From NCBI GenBank assembly GCA_021107945.1, contig JAIORV010000196.1, forward strand, positions 1-53,062: 53,062 nucleotides of DNA, read 5' to 3'. This document shows positions 1 to 8,700 of this stretch, in pieces. The first letter of the stretch is position 1, and every line of letters starts with the position of its first letter. This DNA comes from Vulcanimicrobiota bacterium (GTDB taxonomy: Bacteria; Vulcanimicrobiota; JAJTBE01). A program made the translations under genes and the position numbers. Under the pieces are notes generated by a model. That model made no database searches. It had not been told where the DNA came from and saw only the letters and a program-made list of their open reading frames with translations.

Positions 1-41
1 ACGATCATGAGCTCGATCAGGGTAAATCCTTTCTTCTTCAT
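1..41 (-). CDS. Type IV prepilin / pseudopilin, N-terminal fragment (cut by window edge)
   Basis: Reading leftwards from the ATG at 41, the first residues are MKKKGFTLIELMIV. This is the class III prepilin leader: a basic stretch, Gly at -1, Phe at +1 and Glu at +5, cleaved and N-methylated by the prepilin peptidase PilD. A strong ribosome binding site (AAGGAGGTGA, about 49-58) precedes it. The rest lies outside the window, so major pilin, minor pilin and type II secretion pseudopilin cannot be told apart. It follows pilB, pilT, pilC and a sigma factor on the same strand, which fits a pilus subunit assembled by those proteins. The seen residues are certain; the subunit class is inference. Confidence 0.85.
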   Translation of the reverse strand, partial: MKKKGFTLIELMI

Positions 42-274
42 ATGGTTTCACCTCCTTCTTTTTCAAGATCTCGGTGCAAAAAAAGATTTATAAAATCTGC
101 ACAGAGTATAATCTATTCAGTTATTATATAAGAATATACATTTTCCTGCATAGTTCGAAAGCCTTATTTAAATTTCTTTTTAGAACTAAGCCTTTCTTAA
201 TCATATTTCATGAATTTTAATTTCATTTCTTATATTACGGAAAATAGCAAATTTCACTTCTTTAATTTCAGGAT
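42..274. other. AT-rich gap between prepilin start and sigma factor gene
   Basis: This gap must carry the leader of the prepilin gene. On the minus strand TATAAT-like boxes occur around 122-135, and a weak AT hairpin followed by a T-run lies around 96-115, which could attenuate transcription. No convincing -35 box or sigma-54 site was found. Confidence 0.3.
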
Positions 275-1051
275 TTAATCAACATTCGATTTCTTTGGGA
301 TTATAATATCCCTCAGTTTCAAAATGGATTTTTTCAGCATTCTGGAAACTTTTTTCTGTGAAAGTCCCAAATCCAGGGCAATCTGTGTTTGTGTAAGGTC
401 CTTATAAAAAAAAAGATAGACTATTTCTTTCTCCATAATTTTCAGTTTTTCGATTGCCTGATCAAGACATATATTATCTTCAATTGGCAGTTTGAATGAT
501 TCCATTCTTTTGCTTCTGATTTTATTAAGCATCAGGGTGTCTGGATTATCCTCGGTGAAATCATTCAAGCTTACCATATACTTGGATTTCAGAATTTCGA
601 TAATTCCTTCTTGCTCAATATTAAGGGCAGTTGAGATTTCCAAAACTGTTGGGAGTCTTTCGTTCTCTTGCAAGAATGTTTCCACGAATTGAGCCACTTC
701 TCTGTTCAACCTGATAAGCCAACGGGGTCTTTTCATACTCTCCGATTTATCCCGGATATAATGTCGAATCTCCCCCATAATACAGTGAGTGGCGTATGTA
801 ATGAATTTGACTCCCTTTTCCGGCTTAAAATTATCTACGGCCTTGATAAGTCCAATGTATCCCACCTGGACGAGATCTTCCTGGCTTTCCTTTGTATAAT
901 GAAATTTCCTTGCAATTGGGATAACAATTTGAAGCTTCTCTTTAATTAATTGCTCTCTAAGATCAAGGTCTCTTGTTTTCCTGAATTCTTTGAAAAGCTC
1001 CAACTTTTGAGAATCATTATTATATTGTTTCTTAAAATTATTATCCGACAT
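275..1051 (-). CDS. Sigma-70 family RNA polymerase sigma factor, group 3 (SigB/SigF-like)
   Basis: About 258 residues, without region 1, the usual size of alternative sigma factors of the SigB/F/G type. Region 2 is clear at roughly residues 40-105: a DLVQVGYIGLIKAVDNF core, then FITYATHCIMGEIRHYIRD, covering promoter melting and -10 recognition. A middle region 3 follows. Region 4 with its helix-turn-helix is at the C-terminus (TQTQIALDLGLSQKKVSRML). An in-frame ATG lies at 1063, but it sits inside a good -10 box (TATGAT, 1059-1064), so the second ATG at 1051 is the more likely start, with little or no leader. No anti-sigma gene is adjacent. Its place between pilC and a prepilin gene suggests, but does not prove, control of surface structures. 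Confidence 0.88.
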   Translation of the reverse strand: MSDNNFKKQYNNDSQKLELFKEFRKTRDLDLREQLIKEKLQIVIPIARKFHYTKESQEDLVQVGYIGLIKAVDNFKPEKGVKFITYATHCIMGEIRHYIRDKSESMKRPRWLIRLNREVAQFVETFLQENERLPTVLEISTALNIEQEGIIEILKSKYMVSLNDFTEDNPDTLMLNKIRSKRMESFKLPIEDNICLDQAIEKLKIMEKEIVYLFFYKDLTQTQIALDLGLSQKKVSRMLKKSILKLRDIIIPKKSNVD

Positions 1052-1058
1052 TGTAAGA

Positions 1059-1088
1059 ATCATAACTGATCTGCACTGGAAACGTCAA
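1059..1088 (-). promoter_or_regulatory. Promoter of the sigma factor gene (-35 TTGACG, 18 bp, -10 TATGAT)
   Basis: On the minus strand TTGACG (1088-1083) and TATGAT (1064-1059) are 18 bp apart. Transcription would start about 6-8 bases downstream, at or just before the ATG at 1051. No ribosome binding site is visible, which suggests a leaderless mRNA. Confidence 0.5.
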
Positions 1089-1126
1089 CTATTTTATCTC
1101 CTGTTAATAATAGTAGTTTAAAAAAT

Positions 1127-1167
1127 CTTGAAAATAAAAAGGGTCAAGCCAAACATGACTTGATCCC
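1127..1167 (-). terminator. Rho-independent terminator after pilC
   Basis: On the minus strand a stem of GGGATCAAG pairing with CTTGACCC (one bulged base) is followed by TTTTTATTTT. It lies just downstream of the pilC stop and closes the pilB-pilT-pilC unit before the sigma factor gene. Confidence 0.7.
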
Positions 1168-1213
1168 CTCTCAAGAGTAACAATAATCTGATCATCGAAA
1201 AGTTCGATTAATT

Positions 1214-2440
1214 TTATTGTAATTTGCCGATAATTTGATATAGCGGCAGGAACACCGATATAACGATAAAGCCTACGATACCACCCATTCCTACGATCAT
1301 GATAGGTTCAAGCATAGAGGTAAGTGAAGAAAGTAGGTATTCTACTTCTGTATCATAGAAGTCTGCGATTTTTGATAACATCGCGTCCAGATTACCCGTT
1401 TCCTCACCGACAGCTACCATCTGTGTTACCATGGGTGGGAACATACCACTGGCTCCAAGCGGTGAAGCGATAGATTCGCCTTCACGAATCGATTCCCTGA
1501 CCTTGGCTACCGTCATGGCTATAATTTCATTACCTGATGCTTTTCCCACGATTTCTAAAGCCTGCATAATGGGCACACCGGAGGAAAGCAAGGTACCAAG
1601 TGTTCTACAGAACCTTGATATAGAAACTTTCTTGTTCAATAGTCCAAAGACAGGTAGATTCAGTTTTAACAGGTCATACTGTTTTCGCCCGAATGGTGTC
1701 TGAACATATCGTTGTAAGGCTATAAGGCCAAAAAATAAAATTGCAAACACCGGGATGATGATAACCGGATTTCTGGAGCCTTCCGTTATAGCGATCAGAA
1801 TCTGGGTGGGTAATGGCAACGTCAGGTCCATACCTCTGAAGAGTTCGACGAATGTGGGAAGAATATATGTCACAAGAAAGAACACAATACCCAATGCCAT
1901 AACCAAGATTACAACCGGATATGTAAGTGCCGCTTTGACTTTTTTCCTGAGACTGAAATCCCTTTCCATGAAGGATGCCAATCTTTCAAGAACCTCATCA
2001 AGCACACCGCCCATCTCTCCTGCTTTGACCATGCTTACAAACAGGGTATTAAAAACCTGAGGGTGCTTGGCCAGCGCATTGGAGAGAGTGGAACCTCCCT
2101 CTACATCTCTTCTCACCTGTATCAGGGTCTGCTGGAGCTTTTTATCATCCGTCTGTTCCGATAAAATGTCCAGACACCGAACCATTGCCAGACCCGCATT
2201 GATCATGGTTGCAAACTGTCGGGAGAAGACAGTAAGAGATTGTTCCTTTACCCTGCTGAATTGCTGCAGAAATCCAAAAATATCCTGCTGAGCTCCCGGA
2301 GTCGTTTTTTCCTTGATATTGATAACAGTGTAACGCATCTCCTGGAGCTTTTGGGTTGCCATTCGCAGGTTTTGCGCTGTAATCGTGTCCCTTTTCAACT
2401 GACCCGACTGGTCACGTGCCTCGTATTGAAAAACAGGCAT
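1214..2440 (-). CDS. pilC: Type IV pilus / type II secretion inner-membrane platform protein PilC (GspF family)
   Basis: The 408-residue length is normal for PilC. It has two repeated cytoplasmic T2SSF domains, about residues 70-195 and 275-395; the first opens with FSRQFATMINAGLAMVRCLDIL and the second with FCRTLGTLLSSGVPIMQAL. Membrane segments lie near 172-195, 222-240 and the C-terminus. PilC sits in the inner membrane and couples the ATPases PilB and PilT to pilin addition and removal. A GGGAGG ribosome binding site precedes the ATG. It is last in the order pilB-pilT-micro-ORF-pilC. The sequence alone would also fit a GspF; the adjacent pilT favours a retractile pilus. Confidence 0.95.
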   Translation of the reverse strand: MPVFQYEARDQSGQLKRDTITAQNLRMATQKLQEMRYTVINIKEKTTPGAQQDIFGFLQQFSRVKEQSLTVFSRQFATMINAGLAMVRCLDILSEQTDDKKLQQTLIQVRRDVEGGSTLSNALAKHPQVFNTLFVSMVKAGEMGGVLDEVLERLASFMERDFSLRKKVKAALTYPVVILVMALGIVFFLVTYILPTFVELFRGMDLTLPLPTQILIAITEGSRNPVIIIPVFAILFFGLIALQRYVQTPFGRKQYDLLKLNLPVFGLLNKKVSISRFCRTLGTLLSSGVPIMQALEIVGKASGNEIIAMTVAKVRESIREGESIASPLGASGMFPPMVTQMVAVGEETGNLDAMLSKIADFYDTEVEYLLSSLTSMLEPIMIVGMGGIVGFIVISVFLPLYQIIGKLQ

Positions 2441-2458
2441 ACAGCTAAAACCTCCCTT

Positions 2459-2518
2459 TTATATTTTGCTTAAATTGCCAACTATGAAGATGGCAAGCGG
2501 TATTAACCACCACCACAT
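2459..2518 (-). CDS. Putative 19-residue membrane micro-protein between pilT and pilC
   Basis: The minus-strand frame MWWWLIPLAIFIVGNLSKI starts at ATG 2518 and ends with TAA at 2459-2461. A very strong ribosome binding site, GGGGGTGA, lies 7 bases ahead of the ATG. The stop codon runs straight into the pilC ribosome binding site (TAA then AAGGGAGG), so translation of the two would be coupled. The product is almost wholly hydrophobic with three leading tryptophans and could span the membrane once. It may be a pilus platform accessory or a translated leader peptide for pilC. No family is recognised; the frame, ribosome site and spacing are seen directly and expression is inferred. Confidence 0.5.
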   Translation of the reverse strand: MWWWLIPLAIFIVGNLSKI

Positions 2519-2580
2519 ATGTTTTCACCCCCTGATATTTATTTAAACCAAGTATTAAGTATTTTACATTGTATTCTACA

Positions 2581-3669
2581 TTATTTTCCGGAACCCTCTA
2601 TCATTCTTCGAAGATCTTCAGGATGCATTGTATGATTCATTGCATCTTCATAAGTAATCTGTTTGTTTTGATAAAGATCATACAAGGATTGCTCCATTGT
2701 TTGCATACCATGCTTTGATCCTGTCTGAAGGGCGTTGTAAATTTGATGCGTTTTCCCTTCTCTTACCAAGTTTCTTATTGCCGAGGTAGTAATAAGGATC
2801 TCACAAGCCGGAATCCTACTGACTCCTGAGGCATGTGGAATTAACTGCTGAGATACTACCGCTTCAACAACACTTGCCAATTGGATCCTAATCTGCTGCT
2901 GATGATGGGGTGGAAAAACGTCAATTATACGATCAATCGTTTGAGAGGCATCTGAGGTATGCAATGTGGAAAAGACCAGGTGCCCCGTTTCCGCCGCAGT
3001 CAAAGTGCCGGATATTGTCTCAAGATCCCTCATTTCGCCTACCAGTATAACGTCGGGATCTTCACGAAGGGTGGCACGCAATGAATTAGTCCAGGATTGT
3101 GTATCCTGCCCTAATTCCCTCTGGTTTACCATTGATTTTTTATGGGGATGGATGTACTCGATGGGATCCTCAATTGTTATTATGTGACATGCTTTTTGAC
3201 TGTTGATTATATCCAACATACATGCCAGAGAGGTTGATTTACCCATACCCGTGGCGCCGGTAACCAGAACAAGTCCATGGGGACGTTTTACAATATCGTC
3301 AAGAATTGGGGGCAGGCTTAACTCTTCTCTTGAGGGAATTGTACTGGAAATCGCCCTGAGTGAAGAACCTACAACACCCCTTTGTTTGAAAACATTTACT
3401 CTGAAACGACCGAATCCGCGAACTCCATGAGAACAGTCCAATTCCCAGTTCTTCTCGAACTTCTCTTTCTGCTTATCATTTAGAATGCTATAGATCAGTC
3501 GCTTGGTCATATCCGGCATAAGACGGGGATATTCCGTGGGTACGAGCTTCCCGGCAATACGGAGCATGGGAGGAAGTCCCACAGTCAGATGAAGGTCTGA
3601 CGCGCCCCGGGCGACAGTCGCTCGTAAAATTTCGTCCATTGTAAACGGAAGCGGTTCCAATACAGCCAT
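2581..3669 (-). CDS. pilT: Pilus retraction ATPase PilT
   Basis: At 362 residues this is a standard PilT. The N-terminal PAS-like part carries the ASDLHLTVGLPP motif. The Walker A is GATGMGKST (138-146) and the Walker B region is DPDVILVGEMRD. Asp- and His-box residues follow (TGHLVFSTLHT), then the AIRNLVREGK signature that separates retraction ATPases from PilB. It hydrolyses ATP in a hexamer under PilC to pull pili back, driving twitching or DNA uptake. The Walker A departs from the usual GPTGSGKST. A GGAGGA ribosome binding site supports the ATG at 3669. It lies 34 bases after pilB. Confidence 0.95.
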   Translation of the reverse strand: MAVLEPLPFTMDEILRATVARGASDLHLTVGLPPMLRIAGKLVPTEYPRLMPDMTKRLIYSILNDKQKEKFEKNWELDCSHGVRGFGRFRVNVFKQRGVVGSSLRAISSTIPSREELSLPPILDDIVKRPHGLVLVTGATGMGKSTSLACMLDIINSQKACHIITIEDPIEYIHPHKKSMVNQRELGQDTQSWTNSLRATLREDPDVILVGEMRDLETISGTLTAAETGHLVFSTLHTSDASQTIDRIIDVFPPHHQQQIRIQLASVVEAVVSQQLIPHASGVSRIPACEILITTSAIRNLVREGKTHQIYNALQTGSKHGMQTMEQSLYDLYQNKQITYEDAMNHTMHPEDLRRMIEGSGK

Positions 3670-3703
3670 TCAATATCCTCCAATAATAATTTATTATATT
3701 TTA

Positions 3704-5440
3704 CTAGAAATCGGATCCTTCGACATATACCACTCGGAGACACTCTTCGATTGTAGTAACTCCATCCAGCACTTTCCTGAGACCGTCGTCCTGCATAGTT
3801 TTCATACCTTCTTCAACAGACGCCTGGCGGATCTCCGCTGCTGAGGCTCTCTGTAAGATCAAACTTCGTATTCTGTCAGTTACATTTAAAAGTTCAAATA
3901 TGCCGGTACGACCTCGATATCCGGTCATTTTACAGTGGTCGCAACCTCTTCCCCTGTGGAATGTTATGTCGGCTTCGGTAAAGGCGGCAAGTCCGAACTG
4001 CTTGATGGATTCGATGGGTGGGGTATATGCCTCCTTGCAGTTGGGGCAGATAAGCCGCGCAAGTCTCTGTGCCAGGATCGCGATAACCGATGAAGCGCAG
4101 AGAAACGGTTCAACGCCCATCTCTACAAGACGGGTCGTCGCTCCGGCGGAGTCATTGGTGTGAAGTGTGCTCATAACAAGGTGACCGGTCAATGCCGCTT
4201 CAATTGCAATCTTTGCAGTCTCTGTGTCACGAATCTCTCCGACCATGATAATGTCGGGATCCTGTCTGAGAAATGCTCTCAATGCGCCGGGGTATGTCAG
4301 ACCTGCCTTTTCATTAATCTGTACCTGGTTGATTCCAGGAAGCTGATATTCCACAGGATCTTCAATGGTCAGAATATTTACGTTTTCTGTGTTTAACTTG
4401 TTAAGGCAGGAATAGAGTGTCGTTGATTTTCCGGACCCGGTAGGACCTGTTACCAGGAGCATACCATAGGGCTTTTCAACACAATGCTCAAAAATTTCCT
4501 GTGTATCCCTGTAAAAACCGAGTTTGTTAAGACCCAGAAGAACCGAGGTTTTATCGAGAATACGCATAACCACTTTCTCGCCATGAACTGTAGGAATCGT
4601 GGATACACGAAGGTCGAACTCGCGGTTATCGTGACGAAGGTGAATTTTACCGTCCTGTGGCACACGACGCTCGGCGATGTCAAGATTTGCCATAATCTTG
4701 ATACGAGAAATCATCGGTGCCTGGATGTGTTTGGGAGGTGTCATAACATCGTGCAAAACGCCGTCAACACGATACCTGACACGAACTTGTTTGTGCTCCG
4801 GCTCAATATGAATATCGGAAGCCTGGTCATTAATGGCCTGGGAGATAATGAGGTTTACAACACGGACAATTGGGGCCTCGTCAACCATTTCTTTCAACTT
4901 GTCAAGAGCGATCTCTTCGTCAGCAGCTTCCTCAATCTCAACGGGACCGAAGTCGGTGGCACTGATGTCTTTAACCGTTTCCTGGACTTCTGCAAGGTCG
5001 GTGACACCAAATTGACGGTTGATTGTTTTTGAAATCGACTCTTCAGTTGCAATGACAGGCTCGATGTCGAATCCTGTAATAAGGCGAATATCATCAATAG
5101 CAATAACATTAAGCGGATCTACCATGGCGAGTGTTAACTTGTTATCTTTTTGAGCTACGGGTACAACCTTATAGCGCTGGGCAAGGTGCTCGGGAATTGA
5201 GCGAACCATATCGGGCTCAAGCTCGATCTCATCAAGATCAACAAATTCAACACCCATTTGCTTGCCGATAACCTCGGTAATATCTTTCTCTGAAACATAA
5301 CCCATCTTTACAAGAGTTTTTTGAAGGGGTTCATTCGTGGAGGTAACTCTCTCTTTTGATTTGTCTAATTGGCGTGTCGTGATGAAGCCGCCTTCAATCA
5401 GAAGTTCGCCAATATCCTTATTCAAGGAACGCGATAACAT
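3704..5440 (-). CDS. pilB: Pilus assembly ATPase PilB (GspE/PilB family)
   Basis: 578 residues with an N-terminal MshEN/GspE-N domain (about 1-150), which in some PilB proteins binds cyclic di-GMP. Then come the ASDIHIEPE motif, Walker A GPTGSGKST (332-340), Walker B DPDIIMVGEIRD, and a zinc-binding loop made of CPNC and CDHC. It powers pilin extraction from the membrane and pilus extension. It is first in the pilB-pilT-pilC unit, with an AGAGGTGA ribosome binding site and a good promoter just upstream. GspE is the alternative; the linked pilT argues for PilB. Confidence 0.95.
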   Translation of the reverse strand: MLSRSLNKDIGELLIEGGFITTRQLDKSKERVTSTNEPLQKTLVKMGYVSEKDITEVIGKQMGVEFVDLDEIELEPDMVRSIPEHLAQRYKVVPVAQKDNKLTLAMVDPLNVIAIDDIRLITGFDIEPVIATEESISKTINRQFGVTDLAEVQETVKDISATDFGPVEIEEAADEEIALDKLKEMVDEAPIVRVVNLIISQAINDQASDIHIEPEHKQVRVRYRVDGVLHDVMTPPKHIQAPMISRIKIMANLDIAERRVPQDGKIHLRHDNREFDLRVSTIPTVHGEKVVMRILDKTSVLLGLNKLGFYRDTQEIFEHCVEKPYGMLLVTGPTGSGKSTTLYSCLNKLNTENVNILTIEDPVEYQLPGINQVQINEKAGLTYPGALRAFLRQDPDIIMVGEIRDTETAKIAIEAALTGHLVMSTLHTNDSAGATTRLVEMGVEPFLCASSVIAILAQRLARLICPNCKEAYTPPIESIKQFGLAAFTEADITFHRGRGCDHCKMTGYRGRTGIFELLNVTDRIRSLILQRASAAEIRQASVEEGMKTMQDDGLRKVLDGVTTIEECLRVVYVEGSDF

Positions 5441-5482
5441 TTAATATTCACCTCTAAAGAAATATAATATTTTACCAGGCTA

Positions 5483-5511
5483 ATTATATCACACGCAGGA
5501 GTACCACGCAA
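5483..5511 (-). promoter_or_regulatory. Promoter of the pilB-pilT-pilC unit
   Basis: Minus strand: TTGCGT (5511-5506), a 17-bp spacer, then TATAAT (5488-5483) extended to TGATATAAT. It lies about 45 bases before the pilB start. The same TGATATAAT core occurs before the lipoprotein gene at 15567 and before the tRNA. Confidence 0.6.
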
Positions 5512-5575
5512 GATAACTGGAACGCCTGAGCGTGGAGAGATCAAGGATTTCTTAAATTGATATTTACAGATGTCA

Positions 5576-5597
5576 TTGTTGAACTTTTGTTCAACAA
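5576..5597. promoter_or_regulatory. Perfect 9-bp inverted repeat upstream of the pilB promoter
   Basis: TTGTTGAAC, a TTTT loop, then GTTCAACAA. There is no adjacent T-run on either strand that would make it a simple terminator. It lies about 65 bases upstream of the pilB -35 box, where an activator could bind, or it could mark the end of the alpha-2-macroglobulin transcript. Function is inferred. Confidence 0.3.
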
Positions 5598-5728
5598 ATT
5601 TAGAGAATTCCCTTTTTTTATTCCCTGTGACATAAAATCATGTATTATTTTTTGTGAACCAAAAATAATCTCTCAATAGGAATTCAATTCACTATTAATT
5701 CTAACCTTTCTTCTAACGAAAGAAGGAA

Positions 5729-8700
5729 TCAAGGCTTATTCTTCATTTTAACAAAGAGGATATTGTTGGATGAATGTCCTCGTATCTCGGGCTCATACAT
5801 TGCATAAGCTATCGCAGGCAGTACGTTGACTTTACCGAACATCTCGGAGCGAATGTCGTATGTCAGGCGCATCTTCTTGCCCTTCTTGAGTTTGTTCGAG
5901 AAAAACGATACTTTCTCATCCCTTACTTCCTGACGACACCACCACATACTACCCCAGTTTCGATCTCCCTGGGGGATTGTCACTTCGAAACCGGCAGGCA
6001 GGGGATCTTCGATTATTACATACCGATAATCCTTATCAGCCTCGACTGTTACTTCAACACGAAGTTGAGCGCCTCTTTCAAGGGGACGATCGGGAAGAGG
6101 CTCGGCAACCTCCGTTATCTTGCCGTCTTTATCCTTTTGCTTTGTTACCAACATATAACGGCGACTGACCTTTATCCCCTTTGAGTATGCCTTAATATTA
6201 TCTTTGGATGGGAAATAACGAAGTCTGACAGTGTAATATAAAACTCCCTCGCCGTCTTTTCTTATATTAATTGTGTTTTTACCCTGACTTACATCATTTT
6301 CATCAAGTTTGAACGAACCAACCGATTGCGGCAATTCGACGCTTTTTACATTATAATCAATAAAGGTTTTTCCATTCATCACCAGGTTAAGGATATAATC
6401 GGGCTTCATCTCCCCGGATTTTAACAGGTAATTTGTAAAGGCATAGACAACGGCGGCGGTATCCTTTGTTGAATGGTATCCCTTGCCCCTGCGATTCTTT
6501 GAAAGCCAGTTGATGATCCTCTGAACCTTCGGATCATCGGGCTTTATCTGCACATAAGCCTGGAGGCAGTAGGCCGTTGTCTCAATATTGTTATCGACCC
6601 AGGAATAGGTGAAAGTCCTTCCATCCCAGTAGCATTCATTGCTGCTGTCTTTCGCCCTTTTATCGATTTCTGACATGATCTCGTTCGTCTTGTCTGATTC
6701 ACCGATACCGTCAAGGGTCATTGCAAGCAAGGCCAGTCCGTAATCGTTTAAAACTTTCCTGTTTTCATAAACTTCGTTAACTTTCTTGCGATGGACGCTT
6801 CCCACTTTCCAGAGCGAGTATAAAACATACGCCCTTGAATTCCATTCTTCACCTTGCTGGACAGTTCCGCCAAGTGTTTTCACAGGAGCGGGCTTCCTGG
6901 CGATCATTTTAATAAGAGCTTTTATTCCCTGTTTCAGGCTATACTTATTTATCTTGAATCCGGTTCTCTGGGCAGATTTGAGACCACGGACAACATACGC
7001 GGTCATGTATGGATGTGTCTTGTCGTTTTTCCACCATCCCCATCCACCGTCGGAATGCTGCATTTCATATAATTTCGATAGACCCTTCCTGACTACCAAA
7101 GGAACTTTCTTTTCCAATACTTTATCTTTGATTCCCAGTCGTAAAAATACACGCTTTGCCGTCATCGCAGGAAGGAAACTGGACATGGTCTGCTCCACAC
7201 AGCCATATGGGTAAGTGATCAGATAATCCAGGTTCTCGATCATTGTGCCGGCTATGCTGGGAGATAGCAAAATCTCCATTCCGGTGGCCTTGGGAATTAC
7301 ATCATCGGGAAGTTCCATCTCGACCGTTGCGCTATTGGCATTCTTTCCAATAACTCCTGATTCCGCACGCACTTCCTCCACGCCGAATGGCAGGACAGGA
7401 AGGCTCAATTGCATTGCGTCATTTGCATCGCTGCCCACGCAAAGCAATGTGAATTTTGCCTCACCGGGTTCTTTGGCCTCCACCGGCCAATAGAAATCTT
7501 TGGCTTCCTCGGGGGCAAGAGTGGCAAGCTTCTTTCCTGTTTCCGTTAATTTAACGCCTTCAACCTCGAGCCATACTTTAATTTTCTGGGACTTTTTCGT
7601 ATAGTTGTGTACCACTCCACCAATGTAAATCTTATCTTTCTGCGTGAGAAATCTCGGTGTTTCGAGCCTTACAAGCAAATCCTTGGTGGATACAACGAAA
7701 TTAACCGATGACCCCACATCAGTATTCAGGGTGGCCGCCCGGACGGTTGTTACCCACGTAGTCAGGTTATCGGGCATCTTGAATATAACCTTAGCCCTGC
7801 CGTCTTTACCGGTTCTAACCACAGGATCCCAGAACGCCGTGTCCTTGAAGTCCTTCCTTATGCGGTCGGGGCGATCCTTATCCGCACCTCCCGAGTAATC
7901 CCTTGAAAAAGAGAAGTTGGTATCAACCCGATTGTAATCATACCTCCAGAAGAATGCATGAATATTGGGCGTAGAGTCAGGCTTTATCGCGTAGATCGCT
8001 TCGTCAACAACACCGAGGGAAAATTCAGCTTCTACGGGATTGCCCGCGTTATCCTTTATTTCTATGGTGTAATGAGCGGGATCGGCAGGATGATACTTCT
8101 CTTTGTCGGGCTTTATTGTCACCTTAAGCTTCTTTTCGTCACGGAACATCTGGACGTTTTTAGAAGTGCTTATCAAATCCATTCCCTTGATGGTTGAAAC
8201 CGAGAGGAATACATTGGGAAAATATTCCTTTTTTAGTGGAATATCAAAGGTCTTTGAGCCTCCCTTTATGTATATAACCTTTTTTTCATATATCCTCATA
8301 CCCTCGATTGTAAGGAGAGCATAAACGCCCTTCTGTGATGTTGTTATAACCGCTTTCACGGTATCGCCCCTGTGATATTTCTTTTTATCGGTGATGATCT
8401 GTAAATCTGCCTCTCCCATCATTCCCGAATAGCTCTCACTGGCAACGTACATATAATAATTGTAAGTGATTTTGTTCCCCCTGCTGTCAACGGAGAACAC
8501 ATTGATATCATAACTTCCCTCTTTTTGGGGCTTGAAAATTATTTCCGCTTTCCCCTGCTTGTCGGTAGTCTTTTTTATTATTCCTCCAACCTGAGTTTTA
8601 ACTCGTTTCATACGATATTCATAACCCTCCGCACGTCTTCCACCCCTGGTGTATGTGCTTTTCTCCTTTACCTCTTCATACGTTATTTGGCTTATTTTTA

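Noticed and set aside
4484-5032. 182-residue plus-strand frame inside pilB
   Set aside because: It is antisense to the conserved PilB coding sequence and reflects its codon use only.
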